64,000 nucleotides of DNA. It comes from Austropuccinia psidii (taxonomy: Eukaryota; Basidiomycota; Pucciniomycetes; Pucciniales; Sphaerophragmiaceae). Location: positions 67,845,019-67,909,018 of the forward strand of contig JALGQZ010000005.1 in the NCBI GenBank assembly GCA_023105745.1, written 5' to 3'. The notes below the pieces were generated by a model that had not been told where the DNA came from, ran no database searches, and was given only the letters and a program-made list of their open reading frames with translations. Shown piece by piece: positions 11,379 through 23,918 of the stretch; position 1 is the first letter of the stretch; each line of letters starts with the position of its first letter. The position numbers were made by a program, and so were the translations under genes.

Positions 11379-14300
11379 GAAGGATAATGTGGTAGCCCAG
11401 AACATTTTGTGTCTACTTCCTGGTATGGGTCAGGACAGTGTCTACTTTATTATATTTTACATGTATTCTCAAGGGGCAGTGGTTAATTCACATAAGCATT
11501 TTTTCTATTACTTATTAGGTTTAATTTTTATTTCCATTTATTCTTATTTTAATGATTTTTTTGCATTTATATTCCATTTAACATTATTTGGGGTGATCTT
11601 AACCCCTCTGAAGAACTACAGAATGCTTTTGAAAACAGTGCAGCCACATTTCAGAATGTGTCAAAGGAAAATGATGAAAATTAATTAAGCTCATCAAATA
11701 CAGTTTTTACTTGAGAAAAATGTTCCAATCATTAGCGTATTTAAGAAAATCCATATTTTTATCAAGTTATTGTAGTAATAAATTATATTTATAATTATTT
11801 TTCCTGTTTCTTTGTTCCAAAATAAAGGAGGATTTGGCCATGGAAATTAACTTAAAAATCTCTTGGTAAATGGGTGGAATTCTTTTTCAAAGATACTAAA
11901 TATGGGAAAATTACTTTTAGAGAAATATTTTGTGATTTTATACATTAAGTAAGTGCCAATACTCTTCTTTATCCCATTTACTGTATTGATAGATCTTTCC
12001 AATGAATTTATGAGATTAATTTTTGAAATTGATTTGGTAATATGTGAAATTTATCCAAAAAAACAACAAAAACTATCTGAAGAATGGCAAAACAAAAAAG
12101 AATAAGGTATTTATTGGAAAGATTCTTTGTATTTTTTTACCACCAACATATGCATATTTCCCCCCAGAAATTAAACAATCATTCTTTGTTTATGTCAGCT
12201 CCTGAGAAGAAACACCTCATTTTTTCTTCAAAAAGGAATCATCTAAGTGAAAAATAAGATGCGTGAAAGTATGATTTATATATTCTACCCCTAATATATA
12301 TTTACCAAGGATCTTTAGCTTATATACTTATAGTTACAGCACTGAAATTCTGTTTTGATAAAACAAGAAGTCCTATATCATACTTAAATTGATCAATTCA
12401 CAGAATTCTGATAGTAATATATCTGATATTGGATCCATATCAAAGATTAAGCTTTGAGTTATTTAAAATCAATTATCCAAAAAATAGCTCTATTAGTTCA
12501 AATTTTTGAATATTGAAAATAAATTTTGTAGAAAATAATTGGCTTACTATGTGAGTAATTCATAAAATCTATTCTCTCATTGCACCTGAATATGATTAAA
12601 TCTCAATAACAAAACCCCATTATATATTAAAAAAAATGAGATTGAGAATTATGATCTCTGGTCATTACTTAGATGTTATATGTGGTGGTTTGATGTAAGC
12701 TAAAAAAAATAATTTATGGATGAAGATATTACGATAATCTTATTTTTAACTATTAAGGAAATAAGAATATATAACCTTATCATTACTCATCTATATTTAG
12801 AAATCAATGTATCTCTTTTGAAGTTTTCAATAGAACCCCAATGGTGTGGAGGGTGTACTCATAAGGAAATAAAATGAAAAAACATAAGATTCTTGTTCTC
12901 AATACAATAAAATTCTTTTTATTTTTTGAAAATCATTATTTTTATTTATTCAATCAAGCTCTTTTTACTGTTTCAATAAGGTTCTGGTTATCAATTTAAT
13001 AAAAAAACTTGGTATCAAATAAATAGCACTCTTTTCTTTTCTGAATAAATCTTTGTTTATTTTTTCAATACAATAACACTCTTTTGATAATATTCCTGTA
13101 TTTCTTTAGTAAAACAGGCTTTAGAGCCTCACTAAAGATTTTAAAGAATATATTCTTTATTTTCCCCTAAATCTCATTTTCATCATATTTTACTTCAAAG
13201 ATGAAAGTTTTGGCTTTTCATATATTCAAAATTCATAAATTGAAAGGTTTAATTTTTCATAAATCCTCTTGGATCTTTTTATCAAGACCCCCTTTTTAAG
13301 AATGGAATTTTCTATTAAAAAAAATCCAAACTTATTAAATTCTTTGTAGGATTTTTCAGACACATTTTTTCTTTAAAAAAATGAATTCAGGAAATTAGGA
13401 CTCTGGAACCTTTTCAATAAATTTTTGACAAAAATTGGCCATCCTCACTAATTTTACAATCAAAAAAATCAAAAAAATATTTTTTAAAAAAATTGGTGTG
13501 CTTAACAAGAAACCAATACAGAAAAATTCGAAAATCCCCAAAATCTCACCCTGGGACCTTTTTAAAGAGAAAGGGGGCTCCTATGTATTTTGGAAGTGGT
13601 TTTTTGAAAACATTTATAGGATTAAATCCTTCTACTAAAAGCTTATGTGGGTTTACCAATTCCCTCTCTCATTTTTCTGTTTTGTTTGATACAACTGACC
13701 TTTTTCAATAGACATTATCACTTTAAATCTTCAATAATCTTCATATCCATTTCCTATCCAATATTTATTGTCCTTTTCTCATTCTCTCCTTCAGAGTTTC
13801 AGCCATAGTATATTCGATATGATGGTTTTTTGGACAGAATTTGCCACTCATCTTCCAAATGTATTCTTTTTCCATAATAAGAATACGCATAAAATAATTC
13901 TAAGATAAACCAACACTTGTACCATCCCTAACGTGAGTTCCTTTCTTGTATTAAAAGGAGGATGTATAAGCAAGAATTCTAGCCTCACTTTCATCCTTTT
14001 AGGACTTTTTGAAATTGAATATAAATATTCAATTTTATTTAGTTCTATTTGGGTCATTATAATATGCTTAACCTTTTTAAGTAATTATTGGGTTAAAATA
14101 CTCACAAGAATATTACTGAATATTTTGGCCCTATAAAAACTAAATCACCAAATGATATGCACCATTCCCAAAAATTATTCCATAAACTCTTGGATGTCCA
14201 AATATATTCAAGCCCTCACTTATTCATTCTGTTTCAATGTTCAATTAATATGGTTAATGGAACCCACTATTAACTTGTATTATCATGATGGAACTGATTC

Positions 14301-17300
14301 ACTTTCACAGACAGAACCACAATTTCTTTCATATTCTGAAGGGCTGAAAGTGCCAATATTAAATTCCAACCCCATCAATAAATTCAATAATTTTAATTCA
14401 ATTTATAATGAAATAATTTTCCATTTTACCAACTAGCAGCACATTTGCATCAAAGCCCTCATAAAATCAAGAATTTGGTTATGAAAGTTAAGCTCATTTG
14501 AAATGATTAAGATAAAGAAACGAAATTGGTTAACCTATTTCCCCATTCTTCAACATAATTTAACTCAACATAAAACATTCTCAGATTAGAATTGGACCTC
14601 AAACAGGCCCATTATTTATTCTGAAGAACGCCAGATATTTTATTTTATAATATCTCACCCCTTGAAGGGGAGAAATTAAAATGAATCATCACTATTCATC
14701 AACCCCTTCAAGAGGCTAATCAAATCATTCATGGTTAAAACTACCCCACAATGAATCAAGCACTCTCTCTTTAACTCCTACTAATAAGAATATATATAAT
14801 TTCAAGCTATTCTGACTTATTAATACTAGACAAAGCCTAAATTACATACTGATAGGTCTAGTGGGCTGGAAATCAATATTATGTGGATCAAATATAGCCA
14901 TAAATAATTTCAATAACCTTGAATATACCCAAATATCTTGAGAACCTGGTTTTGAAGACACTAGATAAACTTGTGCTTTGACCATTGACTCTCAATTAAA
15001 GCTTAATTTTTTGCTTTACTGATTACTAAGCTTCAGATTCTTTGATTTTTTGAAATAAAATCTCACTTTAATATTCAAAAATTAAGCAATAAGGAACCTT
15101 TGTGCTAAAATACCCCAAATTACCCTATCACTAATCTCATCAAATGCTTTTACTGCCTTATTTGATGGGATGTATCCATTATAATTCAAGTAAGAGAAAC
15201 CTTTAGAGACTCAAACTACTAACTTCTGTGAAAAAGAACCAGAGCCAAAGAAAAGCAATATTCCCCCCTTTTGGTAGTCCCAAAGCCCAATTTTTTCTAC
15301 TAGTCCAGACACATCTTTTCATCCCAGCCACCGGTTCCCCCTCTGAGGGTGTCTTCTAAGGAGGGATAAAAATTTGAATTCTTAAAAAATTGGCTTCAGG
15401 ATTTTTTTTCAATTATATTCTCACAATTTATTTCCCTTTTTATTAAATTTTGAAATTCTACTTTCATTCTTTTTCCCCTTCTTCTTTAATTAATGCCTAT
15501 TTCATGGTTTTTACCCTTTAGGGGGGGCAAAGATTCTGTGCCTGTAACCTCTGGGGATTTGAAAATTTCCAACTAATGAAATGGCACTCCACCTTCCTGC
15601 CTTAAACATTGGTGGCAGGGATTCTTTGATTGACTTGGTTTAGGTGCAACAATTATCTCAGAGAGTACCACCAAGTATGATATATTAGATGGATATACTT
15701 GTGAAAAACTTTTTCTTAAGTATTTTAAAGCTATACAGGCTTAAAGTGGACTTAAATATTGGTAAAATAGTGTTCTTCCTGCTTTCAGAGAAAATCCTTG
15801 TTTAATTTTGAGCTGCATGGAATACAGGAACTGTAGTGATATTATTGAGCATTCCTGCTGTAGGTCCTTTAGAAAATATTCTACATTATGGGTCTTTCAT
15901 CAAATCTTCATAGGATATATGAGAGGTGAAAGTAACATTTTCTCATTTTTACCACTTTAATTGGGTGTGTATTTTTAGCTCTTTATTTTTCAATACTACA
16001 GGATTAAAAGTATTACCATTTGATAGCCCTCTCTGAGTTCTTAAATATAATTTTCCACATTATTGGTTTTTAATAAAAACCCAATATTCTATATTAGAGG
16101 TAATAATAAGGCCTATTATAAGTATTTTGATATTCTTAGATATCTGTCATTTTTTCTCAATAAATATAAGAAGTATTCATTTTTAAGGAATAAATATTTC
16201 TGTTTTATATGGTTATTTTTAATGTCTTTATTGGCTCATCCCTGGTTTTTTGGTGGCTGTGACCTGTAAGGTGTGGATATGAAACTTTGATTAAAAATCA
16301 AGTACTTTTACTGTCCTCAATATTTGTATAGGGAAGGATTGATTAAAAATAGTATGAAATAAGATTTTCAAGAGAAAAAATACCAACTTTATTATTTTTA
16401 ACTTCATAAGTATAAAAAAATAATATTGTAAAGATCTATTGTTTTACCAACAATAAAAATTTATCCAAAAATACTCTACAAAAGAAACTTCTTCAAGAGA
16501 AATTTCAATTGGAATTAATTGAGAAAAGAGCTTCAGGAAATTAATATAAGAAAAGAGTCTTTAAAAGGATTAGTAAAGAGAAACCACACATAAAAGTGAC
16601 CAGAGTGAACTTGGAAACAAAGTGACAAAGCTAACAGTGATTAAAGATACTTTAATTCACTTATGGGGTGGTTCAAGGGCAAAAATGATTATAAGAGTTA
16701 CAAAAAATTATTATAATGGTTGTTTCACGTGGTTATAAGGCTTCAAATGATAAGAAAAGGGTTTTTGGAATATTTTATTGATTGGTTTAACAGTGTTTAA
16801 ACTAATCATAAAAGGAAAAGATTCTAACATGAAGAGAAAAGTGGGGCAAAAAAGACATTCTATTATAGCCATCAATTGTCTTACTCAAAAAGTAAAATTT
16901 GCTTTTTTTCAGTTGTGGAAAACACTCTGACAACAGAAAAGCTAATTATGGCATCATTGAACCCTGGTTTAGACTAAAAAAGTGCTGGTTTTAGCCATTT
17001 TTTCCTATTTTCAGCCATTTTGGACCCTTAAATCAGCCATTGCTGTAGTAATACCTAGCTTTAAGCCTTAAAAACATGTCAAAATGTTCTTAGGAGAATT
17101 CAAAACAAGTTAAAACCATTTTTAAAATGTTTTTTTTTAATTTAAGGGTAGTTTTACCCTCTTGGCAACAGTTAGACCTGCCCTGGTTGGTATCAAAACC
17201 TCATCATCAATTGAGACACAGACCCCGTGACTCAATTCCAGGCCAAAAGTGATGAACTTTGGCACATATTTTGACATTCCACACCTGTCAGCAAGCAATT

Positions 17301-17599
17301 TGGGGGTCTGGCTTCCCCTTGGAGCCAAGATTCCTTCCCCCCTTCAGAATCAATATTTCCAATTTATTTTTACTTTAATTCCTCATCATGTATTATACTT
17401 ATAATTTACATATGTAATTCAATTTATTTTTTAAATTACACAACTGTAATGATAGGCACCTCATATGTAAATTAATGTTCACTTATGTGATACATGTGCA
17501 CATTTTGACATTTCAATTGAAAAGACTTCAATTACTCATAAATTCTAAACTACACACAACACCTCAATTTTAACACAAAAATTGATGGTTAACACCACA
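11379..17599. other. AT-rich stretch, nothing recognised
   Basis: Frames of up to 99 codons show no motifs. Short hairpin-forming words occur (for example CCCCTTGAAGGGG near 14658), and patches of moderately higher GC (15230-15360, 17140-17340) may be eroded repeats. I cannot name any gene. Confidence 0.45.
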
Positions 17600-18053
17600 T
17601 GTGATGTGAATTAAGTTAAGTTTTGGAGGATCTTCAACTTTTGTACATAAAATATTAAAAACTTAATTTAAGCTTATTTAAAGTTGAGTTACAGAAATTT
17701 TACCCAGAGGTGACCGACCCCACCTTATTTTTTATGAGGAGTCCAATGGTAAAATAATTTTCATATGTTTATTTTTATTATAAAAAGTTATAATAATTTT
17801 TATGTGTCTTCTTTCCAAAAATATTTTAATTTTGGTATTTTTGTTGAGAATTAATTTTTACTTAATTTTTTCAATTAGAAATGTGTTTTCACAAATTCAA
17901 ATTTCAATGTAATTTTATTTTTGAATTATAATTGAACTTTCATTTTTGTGTATAAATTTATATTTATCTTTTTTTTTTTGATAATAAAATAAATTTATCT
18001 TGTTTTACTATTTGTGGTCTTTTGGGTATCTGAATATACCTCTAAGGCTCACA
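17600..18053 (-). repeat. Degenerate gypsy-type LTR, minus strand (5' part)
   Basis: Read on the minus strand, 18053 starts TGTGAGCCTTAGAGGTA, and (G)ACCACAAATAGT follows about 30 bp on. This matches the first ~50 bp of the LTRs at 47249 and 55973 (TGTGAGCCTGTGAGGTA ... GGCCACAAATAAC). Weaker similarity (AAATAAGCTTAAATTAAG-like words near 17650) suggests it continues; the rest of the LTR down to about 16.6 kb may be present but is too diverged to delimit. Confidence 0.5.
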
Positions 18054-19489
18054 TGACCTTGTGAGCCCTTTACTTGGTTCAATAAATTTAAAAGAGGTGT
18101 GCTTCATCATTTCTTTTTAACTAGAATATTTGGTTGTATTTTTGTTCAATTATCAAACAGCTCTTTATTTAGCTTAAAAGAAGCATATTAAGATGAATTA
18201 TATAAATTGATTGTACAATTGATATTTTTGAGAGATATTTTTATGAGAGAAGACAGAATTAAACCAACCTTAATTTAATTATTTATCAAATAAATTTATG
18301 AAAACAAATTTCTATATGATTAAGCTATATGAAGCTTATTCAATTCAAATAGCCATTTATTTATTGATATTCCTTGTTTATAAACTCAAAATTTGTTCAA
18401 ATTTTATGGATTAGAAGTTTAATTTAAAGAAAAATAAAAAATTTATATTCTCAAGTTAAACCATATAGTTTTTTTAAATTTTTTGTTCAAAATATTTCCT
18501 ACATTTTTGTTGGTAGAAAATTTCATTTTTGAATATTGCTCTTACTAGTTTTAAAAAAGAAAGCTAAATAAAGGATGTATATAAAATCCTTCTATTCACT
18601 TTTTTTATCTCAGTGATCTCCCTTGAGTTTTTAAAAAATTTTTATTTATAAAATTAGATATAATTATTTTAGAGATTTTAAATAATTCAAGATCTAAATT
18701 AAATAATATCATTAAAGCTTTATTATTCAATCTTCCAAAAAATGCAAAGATTCTTCTTGAAATTGTGAGAAAAAATATTCATATTAATTCAAGATTGATA
18801 ATTCTATAAGAGGAAGATAAAATCAAAGATTTATTTGTGGAGCTATTGAATACTTTTCAATATGGAAAATGATTTTGGAAGGATCTTTAAGGTTAATATT
18901 TGATTCAAAATTTCAGAGTAACTTAATTCAGAATTTTCAAAGGAATTTTTTCAAAATTACATTTCAGTGAATAATCAAAGATATATTCTTGATTTTTTGT
19001 ATCATGAACCAATTATTTAGTAGAAATGGGATACTCCTTCAAGGTCAAAATCAATTTTTGATCTTATTATTAAATAGTAAGATAAAAATTATGGAGTATT
19101 CAAACCTTTTTCTTAGGTTAAAATTACGTTTAATTTGAGTTAAATTATTAAATTTTTTTCTTTTCAAATATAAAAGAAGTGAGAATTTATATGATATCAA
19201 ATATCTTCTTTCATAAAATCTTCATATTGAATGATATCATCTTAGGGTTATATCAAAGTTAAAATATTTTATAATTTAAAATTGAATTATGATTAATTTC
19301 AAGTAAAGCTCACAAAAAGAGAGCTCTGCTTTATGAATATGAAGTTAATTTCAAAGGGAAATTAATATGGATTGAATTTATAATTCTCCTGAGATTGGGA
19401 ACTTATTAGTCTTTCTTCAAAAAAATAAAAAAACTGGGGAATTAAAACATTTATTTTTCAGATATTTTCCATATCTATATGTTTCAGCT
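18054..19489. other. AT-rich stretch, nothing recognised
   Basis: Very AT-rich sequence without a significant ORF. No polypurine tract is evident beside the LTR start at 18053. Confidence 0.45.
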
Positions 19490-20160
19490 GTAACTTTACA
19501 ATTGCTAATTACAAGTAATGGTAGAAGAAATTAACTTCAAAGACTCAGGTACTAAATCAATACAGCTTTTTTTTCAAAAAATTGTACTCCAAGCTTATTT
19601 AATTCCATAAAATTACTTTCTGAAAGGATGTGTTTTTGAGGTTATAACAGATTTTACCACTGTTAAATCACTTCTAAACATGAAAACACCCAACAGAAAT
19701 ATGCTCAGATGTCAAATAGCCATGCAAGAGTATAGGGGTAATATGACCATTGTACACAAAGATGGTAATATTAAAAAAAATTAGATGGACTGAGCAGATG
19801 GCCATTGCCAAATGACCTTAAAAATCCTTCTTATGTACCAGAAGAAGCTTCCCCACAAATCCCAATAGAGGGCATCAGCCTTACAGACCTGAACACTACC
19901 TTCTTTGAGGAAGGAAGGAACAGTTATACCAAGGATAATAATTATAGAACCCTATGCCAATTACTTACTAAACACTTTAAAGATAGATCCTTTATACATC
20001 CCTTGGATTAAATATGGAAGAAATCATATGACGAAAGATTTTATTTACTTGATGGTATAATTTACCACAGGAGTAAACACACATGTGTAATGACAGTTGT
20101 TGAGAGATCCTTAATCAATATTGTATTGAAAGAATTCCATGACATTGAATACAATTAATC
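19490..20160 (+). pseudogene. Ty3/gypsy pol relic: RNase H end to integrase zinc region
   Basis: Translation shows [18 protein letters not shown], then [21 protein letters not shown] (about 19636-19765), then DGLSRW. A 68-codon open stretch follows (19805-20011; [20 protein letters not shown]), and then [16 protein letters not shown] near 20050-20095. The same order occurs at 43755-44220 and 54015-54490, so this is an eroded copy of the same family. It is cut off abruptly near 20160, before the HHCC/integrase core, and its 5' side fades near 19490. Stops after NI, after HPLD and elsewhere inactivate it. Confidence 0.85.
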
Positions 20161-23100
20161 AAAATAATCACAAAATTTGGTCAATTATTAATAAATAAAG
20201 GTAATTTGAATTCTTAGCTTGATGGAATATAAAATCAAAGAATATTATGGATTTTGAGGAAAATTTTAACCCATAATATAAGGATAAAGTAGATTCTTGA
20301 TGACTTAGGATATTTTATGTCCTTTAAGAGCTTTTAACTAAATAAATATCTAATTTATCTATAGATTTATATCATCTTTCTAGAAATGTAATATAAATAA
20401 TTATATATATTATATGAAATGGAAAAATTAAAAATTAAATTTTAATAAATCTTGCTTTCATGATTTATTCCAAATATTTTTTAAAAAAAGGATTTGGGAA
20501 AAAATATTGATTTTATTTGAAATTTTAGTTTAAAGATATATATTAAGAAAAATTATTTTTAATACTAAATTAAAGCTCAATATAGAGGTATAATTTATGA
20601 GAAACATACTAATAATATTTCATATAAAGCGGAATATACCAAAAAAGGCCTTTTTTGTGAAATTTAACATATAAAATTTGATATTTTTTTTGTCCCAAGT
20701 TATATATATATTTAAATTGAGAAAATGTAGGTTTTTTGAATAAATTCATATTTTAGATAGAGCCTCAAGTGAATTTTCCAATTAATAGAGAATAGCCAAT
20801 TTAAATTATTTGAAGTATAAAACTTTAAAATATGAAGAATAAATTCCTTTAAAAATTTAATAGTATTTTATTAATAATAAAATGGAATTTATTCAATTAA
20901 TTTAATTCTTTAACTAAAAAAATTTATAGAATTTTCCAACTTTTAGTTTTATAAGATTCTTATCTTTCTGTATATTTCTTTTTTTTTTTTTTTTGGAAAA
21001 AAGTTACAAGAAAAACTATTTGAAAGAAAATTTTATTGTTTTTTTTTTCTTATTAACATTTTAATAATTTAATATTTAATTTCAAAAATATGAATTTATT
21101 GACTTAAAAAACACATTCAATCCTCATTATAAATTTTTTTATTAAAATTTCAATAATAGTATAAAGTCTTTTCTAATATCTTTTGAATAAACTTAAGAAG
21201 AATATTCCTATCCATATTTGAATTTGAATTAAATTTGGGTTTTCAAAATTGAAATTCAATAAAAATTGGGTTTTTATTTTTCAAAATAATTTTACCACTT
21301 TTATTTCTCAAAGAAAACTATTAAATATAAATTATTTTACTCTATTTTTGTTTATATCATTTTAGGTTTGTTATGTTATTTCAAGCTGATATCTTTATCC
21401 TTTTTACTAAAAAAAAAAGATAATTATATTTTAATTAATATTCACATCATTTTGAAGCTTGAAACTAATTTATTCTTTTTTTAGATTAAGATTTTTTTTA
21501 GATGTTTTAAAACCAATTTTTGTAAATTAATAGAAAATACTATATGAATCAATAAAATCTTAAGGGATTGTTAATAAAAAATTTTCCTTTTTTGTTTTGA
21601 AACCCACTTTTTATATTATTTTTAAGAATTAATTTATTCTTAAAGATACCATTTAAATTATAATTTCAACTAAATTATTGAATATTTTGACTCATAAAAA
21701 TTAATATAGATGAGAAGATTTTTAAAAATAATATAATTTTTTTGAATCTATGAGAAGAAAATATATATATATTTTTTTCAGATTATTGTTTTGAATTAAT
21801 TAAATTTTATTATAATAGGAAAGCTCTAAGACCAATTAAGCTTTAATTCCATCCCTGAAGAAGATTATCTCAAAATTCAAATAACATATATATTCACCTA
21901 TACCAATTACTCAAAATTTTCATATATTGCCTTGTATTTTTCTCCAAGATAATCAGAAGATGATTTTTTATCCAGTCTTAGTTTTGTTTTTGGCTTGATC
22001 TGGAAATGTCACTCATGTTTTTTTTATGATATTAAATTAATGATAAATAAAAATCTATAATCATGGAGGTTTCTTGAGTATGACTTTAGGTATAAGATAT
22101 TGATGTCAAAATCTGTAATTTTAAATAATGAATTGAAAAAAAAAATTGATAATGAGATTATTTAATAATTTAATTTTCATTTAATTTTTTTTATTATTTA
22201 TTTAAATAATATTATTATTACTCAAATTATTAAAATATTTCTCATAAATTTTTAATAATCAAATTAAAAAATTTTATGGAAAATTTCTTAGTTTACCATT
22301 AAATATCCTTCTCTTTTTTTCCTCCAAAAAAAAATAAATAAATAAAAGAATTAATTTTTCTTTTGGTAGAAAAACTTAAAAAAAAAAAAAAGGGGGGGGG
22401 AAACTTGATTTAAAATTCAATAGATTTGAAACTAATAAAAATTCTTTATAATATTTAAAAAGTCTCATTTAACTTAATAATCTACTTATATTGGTTAAAC
22501 TTATCACTTTAATATAAAAAAAAAAACAACTTATTTTATACTAATAATAATAATAATAAAAAGTATTAAGTTTATAGTCTTTTGATTTTACTTGATTAAA
22601 TACTTTTAAATGTTAATGCTTCTTTTTTCTCATTCATAATTAAGTCACTTCATAAACTCAAATCAAATATACGTATTTTTCTTTGAAAAAAAGTATATAT
22701 ATTTATTTATAATATTTGAAGTAAATTGTTTTTTTTTTTTTTTATAAAATTGATTTTTTACTAAACAAAAAAATGAATGTTTTAATTTTATAATTAATTT
22801 TTTATCAATTTCAATAAAAAAAAAATTGAAATAACCTAAAAAAATTTATTTTAATGTATTTTTTTTTTTTTTGATATTTATTATACTTGAAGAGATATTT
22901 TTTTTTATCTCTCATTCTTATCATTATTATTATTGATTGAAAAAGAACATTAATGAGACCAACCCAAAAAAACAAAAGAAAAAACACATGTTTTTTTGTC
23001 TTTATGATAAAATATTGATTTATATGTGGTAGCTTCTTCCATAAATAAACTTAATGATGCATTTCTTTAGTTCGAATTTTCTTACTGTAACTATTTAAAC

Positions 23101-23206
23101 ACTTCCTCTTCATTTTTAGTTGGCCAGTTTGTGACAAATGAGCTTAAGGAATTAAATTTCTCAAGTCAATCACTTCACTTTACCCTAGTTTTTATTTCAT
23201 TTGGGG

Positions 23207-23244
<38 letters not shown>

Positions 23245-23700
23245 CAGTTTTTTTGAAAAGAAAAATTTCCTTGTTTTAGAGTTGATTATTCTTTTGGCAA
23301 AAATGGAACTCATTCACTTGATCTTAAGTTTTAGTGTTTGGGCTGGTTTTCACTACCTTTTCTATCCATCTGTATGAATGATAAGTTTTCATTGCAATGA
23401 TGCTTCAATCTATACTGACTAATCAAACCTCAAGAGAAAGTCTTTTCCATACATTTTCAGTTTCGTTTTTTGGATCATAAGAAAAACAGATTAACAAACA
23501 AGTTTTGTTAGGCCAGAAAGAAATTTAAATATTGTTAAACCCCCCAAAAAACTGTCTACAAGTAAATAGCTTGACGTTTGTCTTGTAGAATTTGATATAA
23601 TCCTTATTTTTTTTCCAACTATTTGGTCTGATTTTCTTGACAGTTTCTTCGAGGCAATGTTTGAGCAAGCTTCATAAAAACTTCTTTTTTAGTTTAAATT
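20161..23700. other. Extremely AT-rich intergenic DNA
   Basis: Almost only A/T runs, with many homopolymers of 10-20 bases (for example T-runs near 20980 and 22730, and an A-run joined to nine G near 22378-22400). No ORF above 60 codons and no transposon motif is visible. Confidence 0.6.
23207..23244 (+). repeat. (ATA)n microsatellite
   Basis: About 12-13 perfect ATA/TAA units over 38 bp, some 700 bp beyond the 3' end of the J-domain gene. Confidence 0.95.
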
Positions 23701-23918
23701 CAAAAAACTACATAGCGAAATGATGACTCTAGTGCTTTTCTCACATTGACCCTCTGGCTGATCTGGTTTTGTGTCTTTTATGTTTATTAGCCCAGAAGTA
23801 TCAATCATTTACTGCGGAAGGTGTGTGGTCCTTTTTTAACGTCATTGCGGCTGAATTGTTCATTCAAAATATATCTTACAATTGCGCTGCAGCACTCTGG
23901 TTCATAAGCGTCAATCTG

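Noticed and set aside
13435..13711. Overlapping 67- and 72-codon frames as genes
   Set aside because: They are lysine/phenylalanine-rich frames from A/T runs, with no motif and overlapping each other.
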